Notes under the pieces: model-generated | Databases searched by the model: none | Told to the model about the DNA's origin: nothing | Seen by the model: only the letters and a program-made list of their open reading frames with translations | Origin: an uncultured Paracoccaceae bacterium | GTDB taxonomy: Bacteria; Pseudomonadota; Alphaproteobacteria; Rhodobacterales; Rhodobacteraceae | Length of the DNA: 64,000 bases | NCBI GenBank assembly: GCA_951812615.1 | Contig: CATOSU010000002.1 | Location: 992,001 to 1,056,000, forward strand | Reading direction: 5' to 3' | Made by a program: the position numbers and the translations under genes | Shown: positions 52,040 through 61,384 of the stretch, piece by piece | Layout of the letters: every line of letters starts with the position of its first letter | Numbering within the stretch: the first letter of the stretch is position 1

Positions 52040-53308
52040 TCAGATCGCGGACAACTGTTGCAATCTTTCACCAATTTTCCGGCGCACCAGATCGATATGC
52101 AGCCGAGCGTCATACGCGCCTTGACGATAAGCCGCCGGCAACCGGAGCTTTGAAAGCCGATCGTCAAGCTCTTCCAGTTCACTGTCCATACGGCTCAGTT
52201 CTCCCGCATCGATCGTCTGGTCCAGCTCTTCTTCGATCTCGCGGATGGTTGGATAGTGCTGCCAGACACGCCACCCCATGACATAGGAGTAGATCGCCGG
52301 AACCGCGCGCAGCAGCGGCACCAGCACAAAAAAGATCGGCAGAATCAGCAACAGCATCCGGTTGATCTGTGCCGCAAGCCAGTATGGCAACCAGTCATGC
52401 CATGTGCTGGGACCTTCCAGTATCAGTTGCCGCGCGGCATTGTTGATCGGCAAATCAGCACCATGGATGGACGGAAACATACCTTCGTCATTGATCAGGC
52501 CACGGCCGCTGTGCAGTTCCACGGCGGCCAATGTCAGACGGTTAATCAGCGCCGGGTGCACATCTGGTGCAATGGCCAGCCGCGCGGCAAGCGCCAGCAA
52601 TGTCCGCTCCGATTTGGGGATCACACGTTGCAGCGACAGGGAACCGCCGGGAACCGTGACCACGTCGGCATAGCTCAGCCGGCGGGAAATGGCCTCCACA
52701 TGTTCCATCTGCAACAGGCGGATCCCCGGCCTCCAGAATGCATCTTCCAGGTAGGGCGCATCGATCGGAGCGACGAATACGGCGATATCAATATCGCCCT
52801 CGAACAACCGGTCCACGGCCTCCTTATAACCGTAATGCACGATGTCGTTGGCGTTGCCGGGCAGGTGCACAGCCCTCAGAAGATCCTCGAAAGCGGCATA
52901 TGTACCGGACCCGGCAGCGCCGCTTGAAATGACCAGATCCCGCCAGTTGCTGGGGTTGGCCGGAATGGAGTTCCCGGCCCGCACCAACGGGATCATCGGT
53001 TCAAAAAAGATCGCGGCGATGGCCTCGATACCGGAATCGTCGGTCCGGATCCCGCCCTGAAGAATGGCAACGTCAACGTCGCGGCCTTCCAGCCGGGCGA
53101 TGTTTTCCGCGGAACCCGCCGTTTCGACAATGTTCAGCGTGATGCCATCGCGCTGCAATATCTTCTGGTACTTTTCTGCGATCTGGTAATACCCGCCATT
53201 TTTCGGCCCGGCGGCCATGGTCAGGGTCTGGGGCGGGTGCAGGCGGGCTATGGCCACAACCAAAGCCGAGATCACCACCAGCGCTGCGATGATACCCCAG
53301 GTACGCAT
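52040..53308 (-). CDS. TAXI-family TRAP-type solute-binding protein, membrane anchored
   Basis: A 422-residue protein. An N-terminal helix (residues 4-22) anchors a TAXI-type binding domain with MAAGPKNGGYYQIAEKY (about 31), VETAGSAENIARLEGRDVDVAILQGG (about 61) and SSGAAGSGTYAAFEDLL (about 130). A second hydrophobic stretch (about residues 305-335) and a charged helical C-terminus follow, which classical TAXI receptors lack. No TRAP permease genes adjoin it, so it might act as a sensor or work with a distant transporter. The ligand is unknown. It lies downstream of the D,D-carboxypeptidase promoter region. Confidence 0.82.
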   Translation of the reverse strand: MRTWGIIAALVVISALVVAIARLHPPQTLTMAAGPKNGGYYQIAEKYQKILQRDGITLNIVETAGSAENIARLEGRDVDVAILQGGIRTDDSGIEAIAAIFFEPMIPLVRAGNSIPANPSNWRDLVISSGAAGSGTYAAFEDLLRAVHLPGNANDIVHYGYKEAVDRLFEGDIDIAVFVAPIDAPYLEDAFWRPGIRLLQMEHVEAISRRLSYADVVTVPGGSLSLQRVIPKSERTLLALAARLAIAPDVHPALINRLTLAAVELHSGRGLINDEGMFPSIHGADLPINNAARQLILEGPSTWHDWLPYWLAAQINRMLLLILPIFFVLVPLLRAVPAIYSYVMGWRVWQHYPTIREIEEELDQTIDAGELSRMDSELEELDDRLSKLRLPAAYRQGAYDARLHIDLVRRKIGERLQQLSAI

Positions 53309-53395
53309 TACATCAGTCCTGCCAATTTCGCCCCAATCGCGGTCAGACGACGCTAGCGGGGTTGGGCCGGATCGGCAAGCAATGCAACCGCCCGC

Positions 53396-54097
53396 TCACC
53401 CGATACCGGCGACCAGATCGGGCAGCGCGCCGAGGTCGGGGATCTCGCGGTACCGGGCCGCATTGGCGGGGGGCTCGGCATGTTCGATTTCCCAGACGAT
53501 CCCATGCGGCACGTAGACCCCCCATCCGCCCGCCTCGACCACTGGCACAATATCCGACCGCATCGAATTGCCGACCATCATCGACCGCGCCGGCCCGTCA
53601 CCGTGGTGGTCAAATATCTGCCGGTAGGTTTCGGTGGCTTTCTCGGAAACAATCTCGACACCATCAAAAAGCTCGCCCAGCCCGGATTGGGCCAGCTTGC
53701 GTTCCTGGTCCAGCAGATCGCCCTTGGTCACCAGAATGACCCTGTGACTGTCGGCAATCGCTTCGACGGCATCCCGGGCATGAGGCAGCAATTCTATCGG
53801 GTGCGCCAGCATGTCCTGCCCGGCCCCGATAATTTCGCTGATGACACCTGCTGGCACACGTTCGTCAGTCACCTCGATCGCGGTTTCGATCATGGACAGC
53901 ACGAAGCCCTTGATCCCATAGCCATAGTGACCAAGGTTCCGCCTTTCCGCCTCCAGCAACCGGCGGTCCAGATGGTCCGGTTCCGTGTATTCCGACAACA
54001 GGTCGGCAAACCGCTGCTGGGTCATCCGATAGAATCGCTCGTTATGCCAGAGCGTATCATCAGCATCAAAACCGACAGTTGTAATGTTTTTCAGCAT
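53396..54097 (-). CDS. HAD-superfamily hydrolase
   Basis: A 233-residue phosphatase-like protein. Motif I is GFDADDTLWHNE (nucleophile D10), motif II is VILVTKGDL (about 122), motif III lysine lies in VSEKATETYRQIF (about 147) and motif IV is MMVGNSMRSDIVP (about 165). A helical cap domain (about 20-85) places it in subfamily I. The substrate is unknown. The start at 54097 (MLKNITTVGFDADD) is chosen since the longer frame would run into the clpS promoter region. It is divergent from clpS. Confidence 0.85.
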   Translation of the reverse strand: MLKNITTVGFDADDTLWHNERFYRMTQQRFADLLSEYTEPDHLDRRLLEAERRNLGHYGYGIKGFVLSMIETAIEVTDERVPAGVISEIIGAGQDMLAHPIELLPHARDAVEAIADSHRVILVTKGDLLDQERKLAQSGLGELFDGVEIVSEKATETYRQIFDHHGDGPARSMMVGNSMRSDIVPVVEAGGWGVYVPHGIVWEIEHAEPPANAARYREIPDLGALPDLVAGIG

Positions 54098-54188
54098 CCC
54101 GACAGGTCCGGTTTCTCTTTTCAACGCGATCTGGTAAGTTATATAAACTGCTAGACCAAATGACACGCCGTGGGTTTTACGAGGCACG

Positions 54189-54530
54189 ATGAAGTTGCGC
54201 CACATCATGATGTCGGACAAATTCGACGACGACAGAGAGGCCTCTGTTGTCGTTCAGACGCGTCCGAAAACCAAACGCCCGCCGCTTTACAAGGTTCTGC
54301 TGCTGAACGACGACTACACGCCGATGGAATTTGTCGTTCACATTCTGGAACGGTTCTTTGGCATGAATCACGCACAGGCGTTCGAAGTCATGCTGACCGT
54401 GCACAAACGCGGTGTCGCCGTTGTCGGTGTGTTCAGCCACGAAATCGCGGAAACCAAGGTCGGTCAGGTCATGGATTTCGCCCGCCGGCACCAGCATCCG
54501 CTGCAGTGCACGATGGAAAAAGAAGACTGA
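54189..54530 (+). CDS. clpS: ATP-dependent Clp protease adaptor ClpS
   Basis: A 113-residue N-end rule adaptor that hands substrates with bulky N-terminal residues to ClpAP. The core reads [20 protein letters not shown] (about 34-53), followed by [19 protein letters not shown], the hydrophobic pocket and ClpA-binding surface. The flexible N-terminal tail is present. clpA, its usual neighbour, does not follow; a methyltransferase gene does. The ATG at 54189 follows ACGAGG. Confidence 0.95.
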   Translation: MKLRHIMMSDKFDDDREASVVVQTRPKTKRPPLYKVLLLNDDYTPMEFVVHILERFFGMNHAQAFEVMLTVHKRGVAVVGVFSHEIAETKVGQVMDFARRHQHPLQCTMEKED

Positions 54531-54540
54531 CGTCGCGCGT

Positions 54541-55524
54541 ATGTCTGTTCGGCTGACGCTGGCCGTTGCGGCGGGATTTGACTTTCCCGACACCGGTCGA
54601 ATTGGGTTGTTTGGACCCACGCCGGACTTTGCCCTGACGATTTTGCCGGCTAGCCGGGTTGAAATCATTCAGGGGTTCAAACCCTATCACGACCATTTTT
54701 CCGGCCTTGGCGCGGCCGCATCCGTACGTCCTGACGGGCGGTTTGCCGCATCCGTCGTTTGCTTGCCGCGTGCCAGACCTGCCGCGCAGGCCATGATCTG
54801 GCAGGCGCTGTCGGTGACGGATGGTCCTGTCGCCGTGGACGGGCTGAAGTCCGGCGGGATCGACAGCGTTCTGAAGGCTGTCCGGTCACGCGTCCCCGTT
54901 TCGGCGCCGATCAGCAAGGCACATGGCAAGCTGTTCTGGTTCACGGCATCACCCGATGACTTCGCTGACTGGAAGGCGGAACTGACCCGTCTGGATGATG
55001 GATTCGTAACTGCGCCGGGATGTTTTTCGGCCGACGGGCCCGATCCCGCTTCGGTTCTGCTGGCAGAATCGTTGCCGGAGAAGATCGGCAAACGCATCGC
55101 GGATCTGGGTGCGGGATGGGGCTATCTGGCAGCGCGCATCCTGGAACGAAGCGCGGTTCAGAGCATTGATCTGATCGAGGCAGATCACACCGTGCTCAAG
55201 TGCGCTCGGCTGAACGTCACCGACCCGCGCGCCCGCTTTCACTGGGCCGATGCATGCAACTGGCGTGCCGCGGACTCACCGGACACCGTCGTGATGAACC
55301 CGCCATTTCACACCGGCCGGTCCGCCGATCCGTCGCTCGGGCGGGACTTCATCGCATCCGCGGCACGCCTGTTGCCCTCTCACGGGACACTTTGGATGGT
55401 GGCAAACCGGCACCTGCCTTACGAAACGGCGCTGAGCGCGCATTTCCGAGACTGGTCCGAAACAACCGGCGATGCCCGGTTCAAGATCATTCGCGCGTCG
55501 GGACCCACTCGTAACCGGCGCTGA
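54541..55524 (+). CDS. RsmC/RlmG-like rRNA methyltransferase
   Basis: A 327-residue class I methyltransferase. The C-terminal domain has DLGAGWGYLAARIL (about 187, SAM binding), then the acidic strand SIDLIEAD, and the catalytic VMNPPFHTGR (about 254), whose NPPF places it among guanine-N2 rRNA methylases. The N-terminal half is a degenerate methyltransferase-like domain, as in RsmC. The most likely role is m2G modification of 16S or 23S rRNA; which one cannot be told. It starts 11 bases after clpS and probably shares its transcript. Confidence 0.82.
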   Translation: MSVRLTLAVAAGFDFPDTGRIGLFGPTPDFALTILPASRVEIIQGFKPYHDHFSGLGAAASVRPDGRFAASVVCLPRARPAAQAMIWQALSVTDGPVAVDGLKSGGIDSVLKAVRSRVPVSAPISKAHGKLFWFTASPDDFADWKAELTRLDDGFVTAPGCFSADGPDPASVLLAESLPEKIGKRIADLGAGWGYLAARILERSAVQSIDLIEADHTVLKCARLNVTDPRARFHWADACNWRAADSPDTVVMNPPFHTGRSADPSLGRDFIASAARLLPSHGTLWMVANRHLPYETALSAHFRDWSETTGDARFKIIRASGPTRNRR

Positions 55525-55561
55525 CTTTCGCTATCCTGCGCTGAACTTCAGGAGCACGCTC

Positions 55562-56362
55562 ATGTCCTTCTCCATTGCCGGCAAAACTGCCATCGTCACG
55601 GGCGCTGCAAACGGGATCGGCCGGGCAATTGCCCGGCAATTCGCCGAAAAGGGCGCAAATGTCGTTTTTGCCGATATGGACGAAAAGCGGCTGGTCGAAG
55701 AAGTCGGCGAACAACCGGAAGACAGCAATATCCGATACTTCGCCGGTGACATGCGCGAACGGCTGGCCGTGGCCAATCTGCTGTCAGCGACGCTGGATGC
55801 GTTCGATCAGGTCGATATCCTCGTCAACGCGGCGCGTCAGGTCACAACATCCGATCCGCTGGACCCGGAGGACGACAGCGTCACGGCCATGCTGAATCAG
55901 AACCTGATGCCGGCCCTGCGCCTGACGCAACAGGTGGCCCGCAGGATGATCAAACAATCGCAGGGTCAGGAGGAAGGCAACGCCGGCACGATCGTCAGCA
56001 TCTCGTCCATTGCTGCCCGGAGGACACATCCCGAATTGCTGGCCTATTCGGTCAGCACCGCCGCCTTGGATCAGTTTACCCGGTCAATGGCCGTCACGCT
56101 GGCGCCGCACCGGATTCGGGTCAACGCGATTGCCATCGGGTCGGTGATGAGCGCCTCGCTGCAATCGACCCTGAAAGAGAACCGTGATTTCCGGCAGGAT
56201 ATCGAAGATCACACACCACTCGCCCGAATTGCCGCGCCCGGAGAACTGGCCGACGCGGTGCAGTATCTGGCCTCGGACGCGTCCGGGTTCATGACCGGCC
56301 AGATCCTGACCGTGGACGGGGGCCGAACTCTTCTTGACCCTGTGGCTGCCCCGGCGCACTAA
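55562..56362 (+). CDS. Short-chain dehydrogenase-like protein lacking the catalytic lysine
   Basis: A 266-residue SDR. The cofactor loop TGAANGIG (13-20), acidic FADMD (36-40), active-site serine region VSISS (145-149) and tyrosine Y162 are present. The lysine expected four residues after the tyrosine is threonine (YSVST, T166), and the NNAG motif is NAAR. The C-terminus with TGQILTVDGGRT is normal. The fold and dinucleotide binding may be intact, but oxidoreductase activity is doubtful. CAGGAG lies 8-13 bases upstream of the ATG. The next gene, hemF, starts seven bases after the stop. Confidence 0.82.
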   Translation: MSFSIAGKTAIVTGAANGIGRAIARQFAEKGANVVFADMDEKRLVEEVGEQPEDSNIRYFAGDMRERLAVANLLSATLDAFDQVDILVNAARQVTTSDPLDPEDDSVTAMLNQNLMPALRLTQQVARRMIKQSQGQEEGNAGTIVSISSIAARRTHPELLAYSVSTAALDQFTRSMAVTLAPHRIRVNAIAIGSVMSASLQSTLKENRDFRQDIEDHTPLARIAAPGELADAVQYLASDASGFMTGQILTVDGGRTLLDPVAAPAH

Positions 56363-56368
56363 GCGCGC

Positions 56369-57259
56369 ATGACTGATTTTGCGACCGAAAAAGCCACCGC
56401 TGCCGCGTGGTTCCGCCATTTGCGCGACGACATCGTTGCCGCGTTCGAAAATCTCGAAGACACGCATGCCTCCGGCCCCCTGTCCGATGCCGAACCGGGC
56501 CGGTTCGACGTGTCCGAAACCAAACGCGCATCGGATGATGGTTCGGATGCCGGCGGCGGGTTGATGAGCGTGATGCGTGGCGGCCGTGTGTTTGAGAAAG
56601 TCGGGGTTAACGTGTCCGAGGTTCACGGCACCCTGTCGGAGCGCGCCCAAGCGGCCATGATGGCACGCAAGGGCCTGCCGGGCATGACTGACGACCCGCG
56701 TTTCTGGGCTTCGGGTATTTCTCTGGTCGCCCATATGCAGAACCCGCACGTGCCCGCAGTCCACATGAACACGCGCATGTTCTGGACCCCGCATGCATGG
56801 TGGTTCGGCGGCGGCTCGGATTTGAACCCCTGTATCGAATACGACGACGACACCGCGCATTTCCATGCCACGCAGAAATCGCATCTGGACCCGCACGGCA
56901 CCGAACATTACCCACGCCTGAAGGAATGGGCCGACGAGTATTTCTACGTGCCGCACCGGAACCGGGCGCGGGGCGTTGGCGGCATCTTCATGGATGATCA
57001 GTGTTCCGGAGACTGGGCCGCGGATTTCGCCCTGACACAGGATATCGGCCGCGCGTTCCTGCCTGCATTCGTGCCCTTGGTGGAACGCCGGCGCACACAG
57101 GACTGGTCGGATGCGGACAAAGAAACGCAGTTGGTTCATCGCGGGCTCTATGCCGAATACAACCTCGTCTATGACCGGGGAACCAAATTCGGGCTGGAAA
57201 CCGGGCATGATGCCGACGCCGTGCTGATGAGCCTGCCACCGCTGGCGAAGTGGATCTGA
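56369..57259 (+). CDS. hemF: Oxygen-dependent coproporphyrinogen III oxidase
   Basis: A 296-residue heme-synthesis enzyme that decarboxylates coproporphyrinogen III using oxygen. Recognisable segments are GGGLMSVMRGGRVFEKVGVNVS (about 62), VAHMQNPHVPAVHMNTRMF (about 120), WFGGGSDLNPCIEY (about 145), YVPHRNRARGVGGIFMDD (about 192) and LYAEYNLVYDRGTKFGLETG (about 258), the last being the family signature. The length is normal. It starts seven bases after the SDR-like gene, suggesting one transcript. Confidence 0.97.
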   Translation: MTDFATEKATAAAWFRHLRDDIVAAFENLEDTHASGPLSDAEPGRFDVSETKRASDDGSDAGGGLMSVMRGGRVFEKVGVNVSEVHGTLSERAQAAMMARKGLPGMTDDPRFWASGISLVAHMQNPHVPAVHMNTRMFWTPHAWWFGGGSDLNPCIEYDDDTAHFHATQKSHLDPHGTEHYPRLKEWADEYFYVPHRNRARGVGGIFMDDQCSGDWAADFALTQDIGRAFLPAFVPLVERRRTQDWSDADKETQLVHRGLYAEYNLVYDRGTKFGLETGHDADAVLMSLPPLAKWI

Positions 57260-57312
57260 AAGCCGTCGGATCGGTGGTTGCTGCCGGGCGGGCGCGTTGT
57301 TAGCGTGACGGA

Positions 57313-58239
57313 ATGAAGACCGCCCTTCTTACCCATGCCGAATGCCTCGCGCATGAAACGCCCGATGGCCATCCGGAACGCATTGCGCGGCTGGAACACA
57401 TCCTGCACGCGCTGGAACCGCTGGATCTGAACCGCGTGACTGCCCCGCTGGCTGCCGAAGACGACATTCTGCGCGTTCATCCGCCCGATTATCTGGCAGA
57501 CATTCGCCGGCAGGCACCCGCAGTGGGTTCGGTTGCGCTGGACGCTGACACATGGATGTCACCCGGCAGCCTGCACGCCGCGTTCCGGGCCGCCGGCGCC
57601 GCGGTCCGGGCCGTGGACATGGTATTGGGGGGCGAAGCGCCCAATGCCTTTGTCGCCACCCGGCCACCCGGCCATCACGCGGAAACCGCAACACCCATGG
57701 GGTTTTGCCTGTTTGGCAACGCCGCGATCGCGGTCAAACACGCGCTGGAGCATCATGGCCTGCAGCGTGTGGCCGTTGTCGATTTCGACGTGCACCACGG
57801 CAACGGAACGCAGGATCTGCTGTGGGAAGAACCCCGTGCCCTGTTGATCACGTCGCAGCAAATGCCGCTTTGGCCAGGCACGGGCAGGCCAGAAGAAGAC
57901 GGCGCGTTCGGCAATATTCTGAACATCCCACTGTCTCCCGAAACCACGGGTCGGGAAATGCGTGCAGCCTACGAACGGCTGGCCTTTCCACGCCTGCGCG
58001 CGTTTTCACCCGAGCTGATCGTCGTTTCCGCCGGGTTCGACGCCCATGCCGACGATCCGCTTGCCAATCTCAACTGGACCACCGATGACTTCCGCTGGAT
58101 CACCGAGGAACTGTGCGCGCTGGCCGGTGAGCTTTGCGGCGGGCGGATTGTATCGTTGCTCGAAGGCGGCTACGACCTGTCCGCGCTTGCGGCTGCATCC
58201 CGGGCGCATGTTGAAGAACTGATAAAGGCCAGCGCATGA
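57313..58239 (+). CDS. Histone deacetylase-family protein
   Basis: A 308-residue zinc amidohydrolase. RPPGHHAE (about 117) carries the catalytic histidine pair. VVDFDVHHGNGTQ (about 156) and SAGFDAHADDPL (about 239) supply the zinc ligands (two Asp, one His). EGGYDLSAL (about 286) carries the C-terminal conserved glycines. In bacteria such enzymes deacetylate acetylpolyamines or proteins. Its TGA overlaps the xseB ATG by four bases. Its place before xseB-ispA-dxs recurs in Rhodobacteraceae, as far as I recall. Confidence 0.92.
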   Translation: MKTALLTHAECLAHETPDGHPERIARLEHILHALEPLDLNRVTAPLAAEDDILRVHPPDYLADIRRQAPAVGSVALDADTWMSPGSLHAAFRAAGAAVRAVDMVLGGEAPNAFVATRPPGHHAETATPMGFCLFGNAAIAVKHALEHHGLQRVAVVDFDVHHGNGTQDLLWEEPRALLITSQQMPLWPGTGRPEEDGAFGNILNIPLSPETTGREMRAAYERLAFPRLRAFSPELIVVSAGFDAHADDPLANLNWTTDDFRWITEELCALAGELCGGRIVSLLEGGYDLSALAAASRAHVEELIKASA

Positions 58240-58478
58240 CTGACGAACCGGTTGCCGAAATGAGCTTCGAAGAAGCGATGAAAGAACTGGAAACCGTGGT
58301 GGATCAGCTCGAACGCGGCGACGTGGCGCTCGACGCTTCCATCGCTTTGTACGAACGCGGCGCAGCGCTGAAAAAGCGGTGCGAGGAAGAGTTGAAACGC
58401 GCCGAGGAAAAGGTGGCCGCGATCAAGCTCGACGCCGAGGGCAACCCGACCGGCACCCGGCCCGTCGAAGGCCTGTGA
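58236..58478 (+). CDS. xseB: Exodeoxyribonuclease VII small subunit
   Basis: An 80-residue helical protein that binds XseA to form exonuclease VII, which degrades single-stranded DNA. MSFEEAMKELETVVDQLERGDVALDASIALYERGAALKKRCEEEL spans the family helices in consecutive segments. The xseA gene is not in the window. It overlaps the deacetylase stop by four bases, and its own stop overlaps the ispA ATG (TGATG). Confidence 0.95.
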   Translation: MTDEPVAEMSFEEAMKELETVVDQLERGDVALDASIALYERGAALKKRCEEELKRAEEKVAAIKLDAEGNPTGTRPVEGL

Positions 58479-59344
58479 TGTTCCAAAACCGGCTGGCGGA
58501 AGCCGCCGCCCAAATCGGGACGCAACTGTCCGCGGTGATGGGTGGGCTCGGAGATGTCCCGGTTGCCCGGGCAATGGCCTATGCCGCCGCAGGGGGCAAG
58601 CGGCTGCGTGGGTTTCTGGTTCTCGAAGGCGCGCGGCTGCATGACGTGGGGGCCGAACGCGCGATCTGGCCTGCCTGTGCGATCGAAGCCATGCACGCCT
58701 ACAGCCTCGTGCATGATGATCTGCCTTGTATGGACGATGACGATATGCGTCGTGGTCGCCCGACAGTGCACGTCGCATGGGACGAGGCAACAGCGGTTCT
58801 GGCCGGGGATGCGCTGCAGGCGCTGGCATTTGAACTGGCCGGACATCCGGATGCGGGACCGGCCGCGGTGCGCGCCGATCTTTCTCTCTCGCTGGCACAG
58901 GCAGCCGGGGCACGCGGTATGGTTTTGGGTCAGGCGCTGGATATCGAAGCCGAATCCGCCACCGCTCCCCTGTCGCTGGACGCCATCACGCGGCTTCAGC
59001 AGGGCAAGACCGGCGCGCTGTTCGAATGGTCGGCAACCGCGGGCGCACGGCTTGGCGGTGCCGATACCGGGCCGCTGCGGGACTATGCCCGTTCTCTGGG
59101 GCTGGCCTTTCAGATTGCCGATGATCTGCTGGATGTCGAAGGCACCGCCGAACAGACTGGCAAGCGCACCGGCAAGGATGCCGCTGCGGGCAAGGCGACT
59201 TTCGTGTCGTTGCTGGGCAGTGATGGGGCGAAACGCCGCGCGGCCGAGCTGGTGGAATCAGCCGAAGATGCCTTATCTGTATACGGGCAGGGCGCCGACA
59301 GCTTGCGAGAGGCCGCGCGGTTCGTTATTTCGCGCGACAGCTAG
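58478..59344 (+). CDS. ispA: Farnesyl diphosphate synthase
   Basis: A 288-residue polyprenyl synthase that condenses isopentenyl with dimethylallyl and geranyl diphosphate. The first aspartate motif is DDLPCMDDDDMRRG (80-93) and the second DDLLD (about 215). GGKRLRG (39-45) binds isopentenyl diphosphate. LQQGKTGALFEWS is another family segment. The ATG overlaps the xseB stop. dxs follows 21 bases downstream, so early and middle steps of isoprenoid synthesis are made together. Confidence 0.95.
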   Translation: MFQNRLAEAAAQIGTQLSAVMGGLGDVPVARAMAYAAAGGKRLRGFLVLEGARLHDVGAERAIWPACAIEAMHAYSLVHDDLPCMDDDDMRRGRPTVHVAWDEATAVLAGDALQALAFELAGHPDAGPAAVRADLSLSLAQAAGARGMVLGQALDIEAESATAPLSLDAITRLQQGKTGALFEWSATAGARLGGADTGPLRDYARSLGLAFQIADDLLDVEGTAEQTGKRTGKDAAAGKATFVSLLGSDGAKRRAAELVESAEDALSVYGQGADSLREAARFVISRDS

Positions 59345-59365
59345 CCCGCCAGAAGGGACGCCCCG

Positions 59366-61294
59366 ATGTCCGACCGACCGCATACTCCATTGCTTGACCG
59401 GGTGAACCGCCCGGCCGATCTGCGGCAGTTTTCTGATACACAGCTGATTCAGGTGGCGCATGAACTGCGCGCCGAAACGATTTCGGCGGTGTCGGAAACC
59501 GGTGGTCACCTTGGCGCGGGCCTGGGCGTGGTCGAATTGACGGTTGCCCTGCATGCGGTGTTCGATACTCCGCGGGACAAGGTCATCTGGGACGTCGGGC
59601 ACCAATGCTACCCGCACAAGATCCTGACCGAACGCCGCGACCGCATTCGCAGCCTGCGCCAAAAAGACGGGCTGTCCGGTTTTACCAAGCGAGCGGAAAG
59701 CCCTTATGATCCGTTCGGCGCCGCGCATTCGTCCACGTCGATCAGCGCCGCGCTGGGCTTTGCCACGGCCCGCGATCTGGGCGGGGTCACCGCCGAAGGC
59801 ATCGGCGATTGCATCGCCGTCATCGGCGACGGCGCGATGAGCGCCGGCATGGCGTTCGAGGCGATGAACAATGCCGGGCATCTGGGTAAGAGGATGATCG
59901 TCATCCTCAACGACAACGACATGTCGATTGCCCCGCCGGTCGGCGCGCTGTCGTCGTATCTTTCACGGCTATATGCCGAGGAGCCGTTTCAGGATCTCAA
60001 GGCCGCGGCCAAGGGCGCGGTGTCGCTCCTGCCGGAACCGTTCCGCGAGGGAGCCAAACGGGCAAAGGACATGCTGAAAAGCATGGCCGTCGGAGGAACC
60101 CTGTTCGAGGCGCTGGGGCTGAGCTATCTCGGCCCGATTGACGGGCACGATCTGAATCAATTGCTGCCGGTATTGAGAACAGTGAAGGATCGGGCCACCG
60201 GCCCCATCCTGATCCACGCGATCACGCGCAAGGGCAAAGGATACGCGCCGGCCGAGCAGGCGCGCGACAAGGGCCATGCCACCGCCCGGTTTGACGTGGT
60301 GACCGGCAAACAGAAGAAAACGCCGTCGAACGCCCCCAGTTACACCAACGTCTTCGCGCAAAGCCTGCTGCGCGAAGCCGAACGTGACGACAAGATCGTT
60401 GCTGTCACGGCGGCGATGCCGGACGGCACTGGGCTGAACCTGTTCGCTGAACGGTATCCGTCGCGCTGTTTCGATGTTGGTATTGCCGAGCAGCATGGCG
60501 TGACGTTCTGTGCCGCGCTGGCCGCCGGGGGCATGAAACCGTTCTGCGCGATGTATTCGACTTTCCTTCAACGCGGGTATGATCAGGTCGTGCATGACGT
60601 CGCCATTCAGGGGCTGCCGGTCCGGTTTGCAATCGACCGCGCAGGGCTGGTGGGTGCAGACGGGGCCACGCATGCCGGCAGCTTTGACATCGCGTTTTTG
60701 GCGAACCTCCCCGGCTTCACCGTGATGGCCGCTGCGGACGAGGCGGAACTGATCCACATGGTCGCCACGGCCGCCGCCCATGACAGCGGTCCGATCGCCT
60801 TCCGTTTCCCGCGCGGCGAAGGTGTCGGGGTTGAGCTGCCCGAGAGGGGCGAGGTGCTGGAAATCGGCAAGGGGCGGATCGTGAGGGAAGGCAAGGGCGT
60901 GGCCCTGCTGTCCTTCGGAACCCGGCTGGCCGAGGTCGAGCGTGCGGCCGATGCGTTGTCGGCCCGGGGCATAAGGCCAACGGTGGCGAATGCCCGTTTC
61001 GCCAAGCCGCTGGACCGGGATCTGGTCCTCTCCCTGGCGGCTGATCACGAAACGCTGATCACGCTCGAGGAAGGCGTGGTCGGTGGGTTCGGGTCACATG
61101 TCGCGCAGTTGCTGAGCGATGAAGGTGTATTCGACACCGGCCTCCGGTTCCGGTCGATGGTCCTGCCGGACGCGTTCCTTGATCAGGGCAGCCCGGCGCA
61201 AATGTACAGCGAGGCCGGGATGGATGCCGCCCGGATCGAAGCCAAGGTGCTGGACGTGCTTGGCGTGGCGTCCATCGCTGGCAAACGGGCCTGA
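59366..61294 (+). CDS. dxs: 1-deoxy-D-xylulose-5-phosphate synthase
   Basis: A 642-residue thiamin diphosphate enzyme that starts the non-mevalonate isoprenoid pathway from pyruvate and glyceraldehyde 3-phosphate. [20 protein letters not shown] (about 43), [13 protein letters not shown] (about 74), [20 protein letters not shown] (about 153, thiamin motif) and [11 protein letters not shown] (about 371, catalytic glutamate) are all intact. The C-terminal transketolase domain ends near residue 630. AGAAGGGA lies 8-15 bases upstream of the ATG. The operon appears to end here. Confidence 0.97.
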   Translation: MSDRPHTPLLDRVNRPADLRQFSDTQLIQVAHELRAETISAVSETGGHLGAGLGVVELTVALHAVFDTPRDKVIWDVGHQCYPHKILTERRDRIRSLRQKDGLSGFTKRAESPYDPFGAAHSSTSISAALGFATARDLGGVTAEGIGDCIAVIGDGAMSAGMAFEAMNNAGHLGKRMIVILNDNDMSIAPPVGALSSYLSRLYAEEPFQDLKAAAKGAVSLLPEPFREGAKRAKDMLKSMAVGGTLFEALGLSYLGPIDGHDLNQLLPVLRTVKDRATGPILIHAITRKGKGYAPAEQARDKGHATARFDVVTGKQKKTPSNAPSYTNVFAQSLLREAERDDKIVAVTAAMPDGTGLNLFAERYPSRCFDVGIAEQHGVTFCAALAAGGMKPFCAMYSTFLQRGYDQVVHDVAIQGLPVRFAIDRAGLVGADGATHAGSFDIAFLANLPGFTVMAAADEAELIHMVATAAAHDSGPIAFRFPRGEGVGVELPERGEVLEIGKGRIVREGKGVALLSFGTRLAEVERAADALSARGIRPTVANARFAKPLDRDLVLSLAADHETLITLEEGVVGGFGSHVAQLLSDEGVFDTGLRFRSMVLPDAFLDQGSPAQMYSEAGMDAARIEAKVLDVLGVASIAGKRA

Positions 61295-61335
61295 CCGCAC
61301 CGCCGGCAATCGCTTTGACAAGCAAATGGGCATGA

Positions 61336-61365
61336 GATACAAGGATTGTATCCTGTCGGATACAA
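61336..61365. promoter_or_regulatory. Probable GntR operator: three GATACAA half-sites
   Basis: GATACAA (61336-61342) and TTGTATC (61346-61352) form a perfect inverted repeat with a 3-base centre, and a third GATACAA follows at 61359-61365. The cluster ends 20 bases before the GntR start. It fits autoregulation by an FCD-type GntR dimer. Confidence 0.7.
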
Positions 61366-61384
61366 ATGCCGGAGGTCCAGTTTC

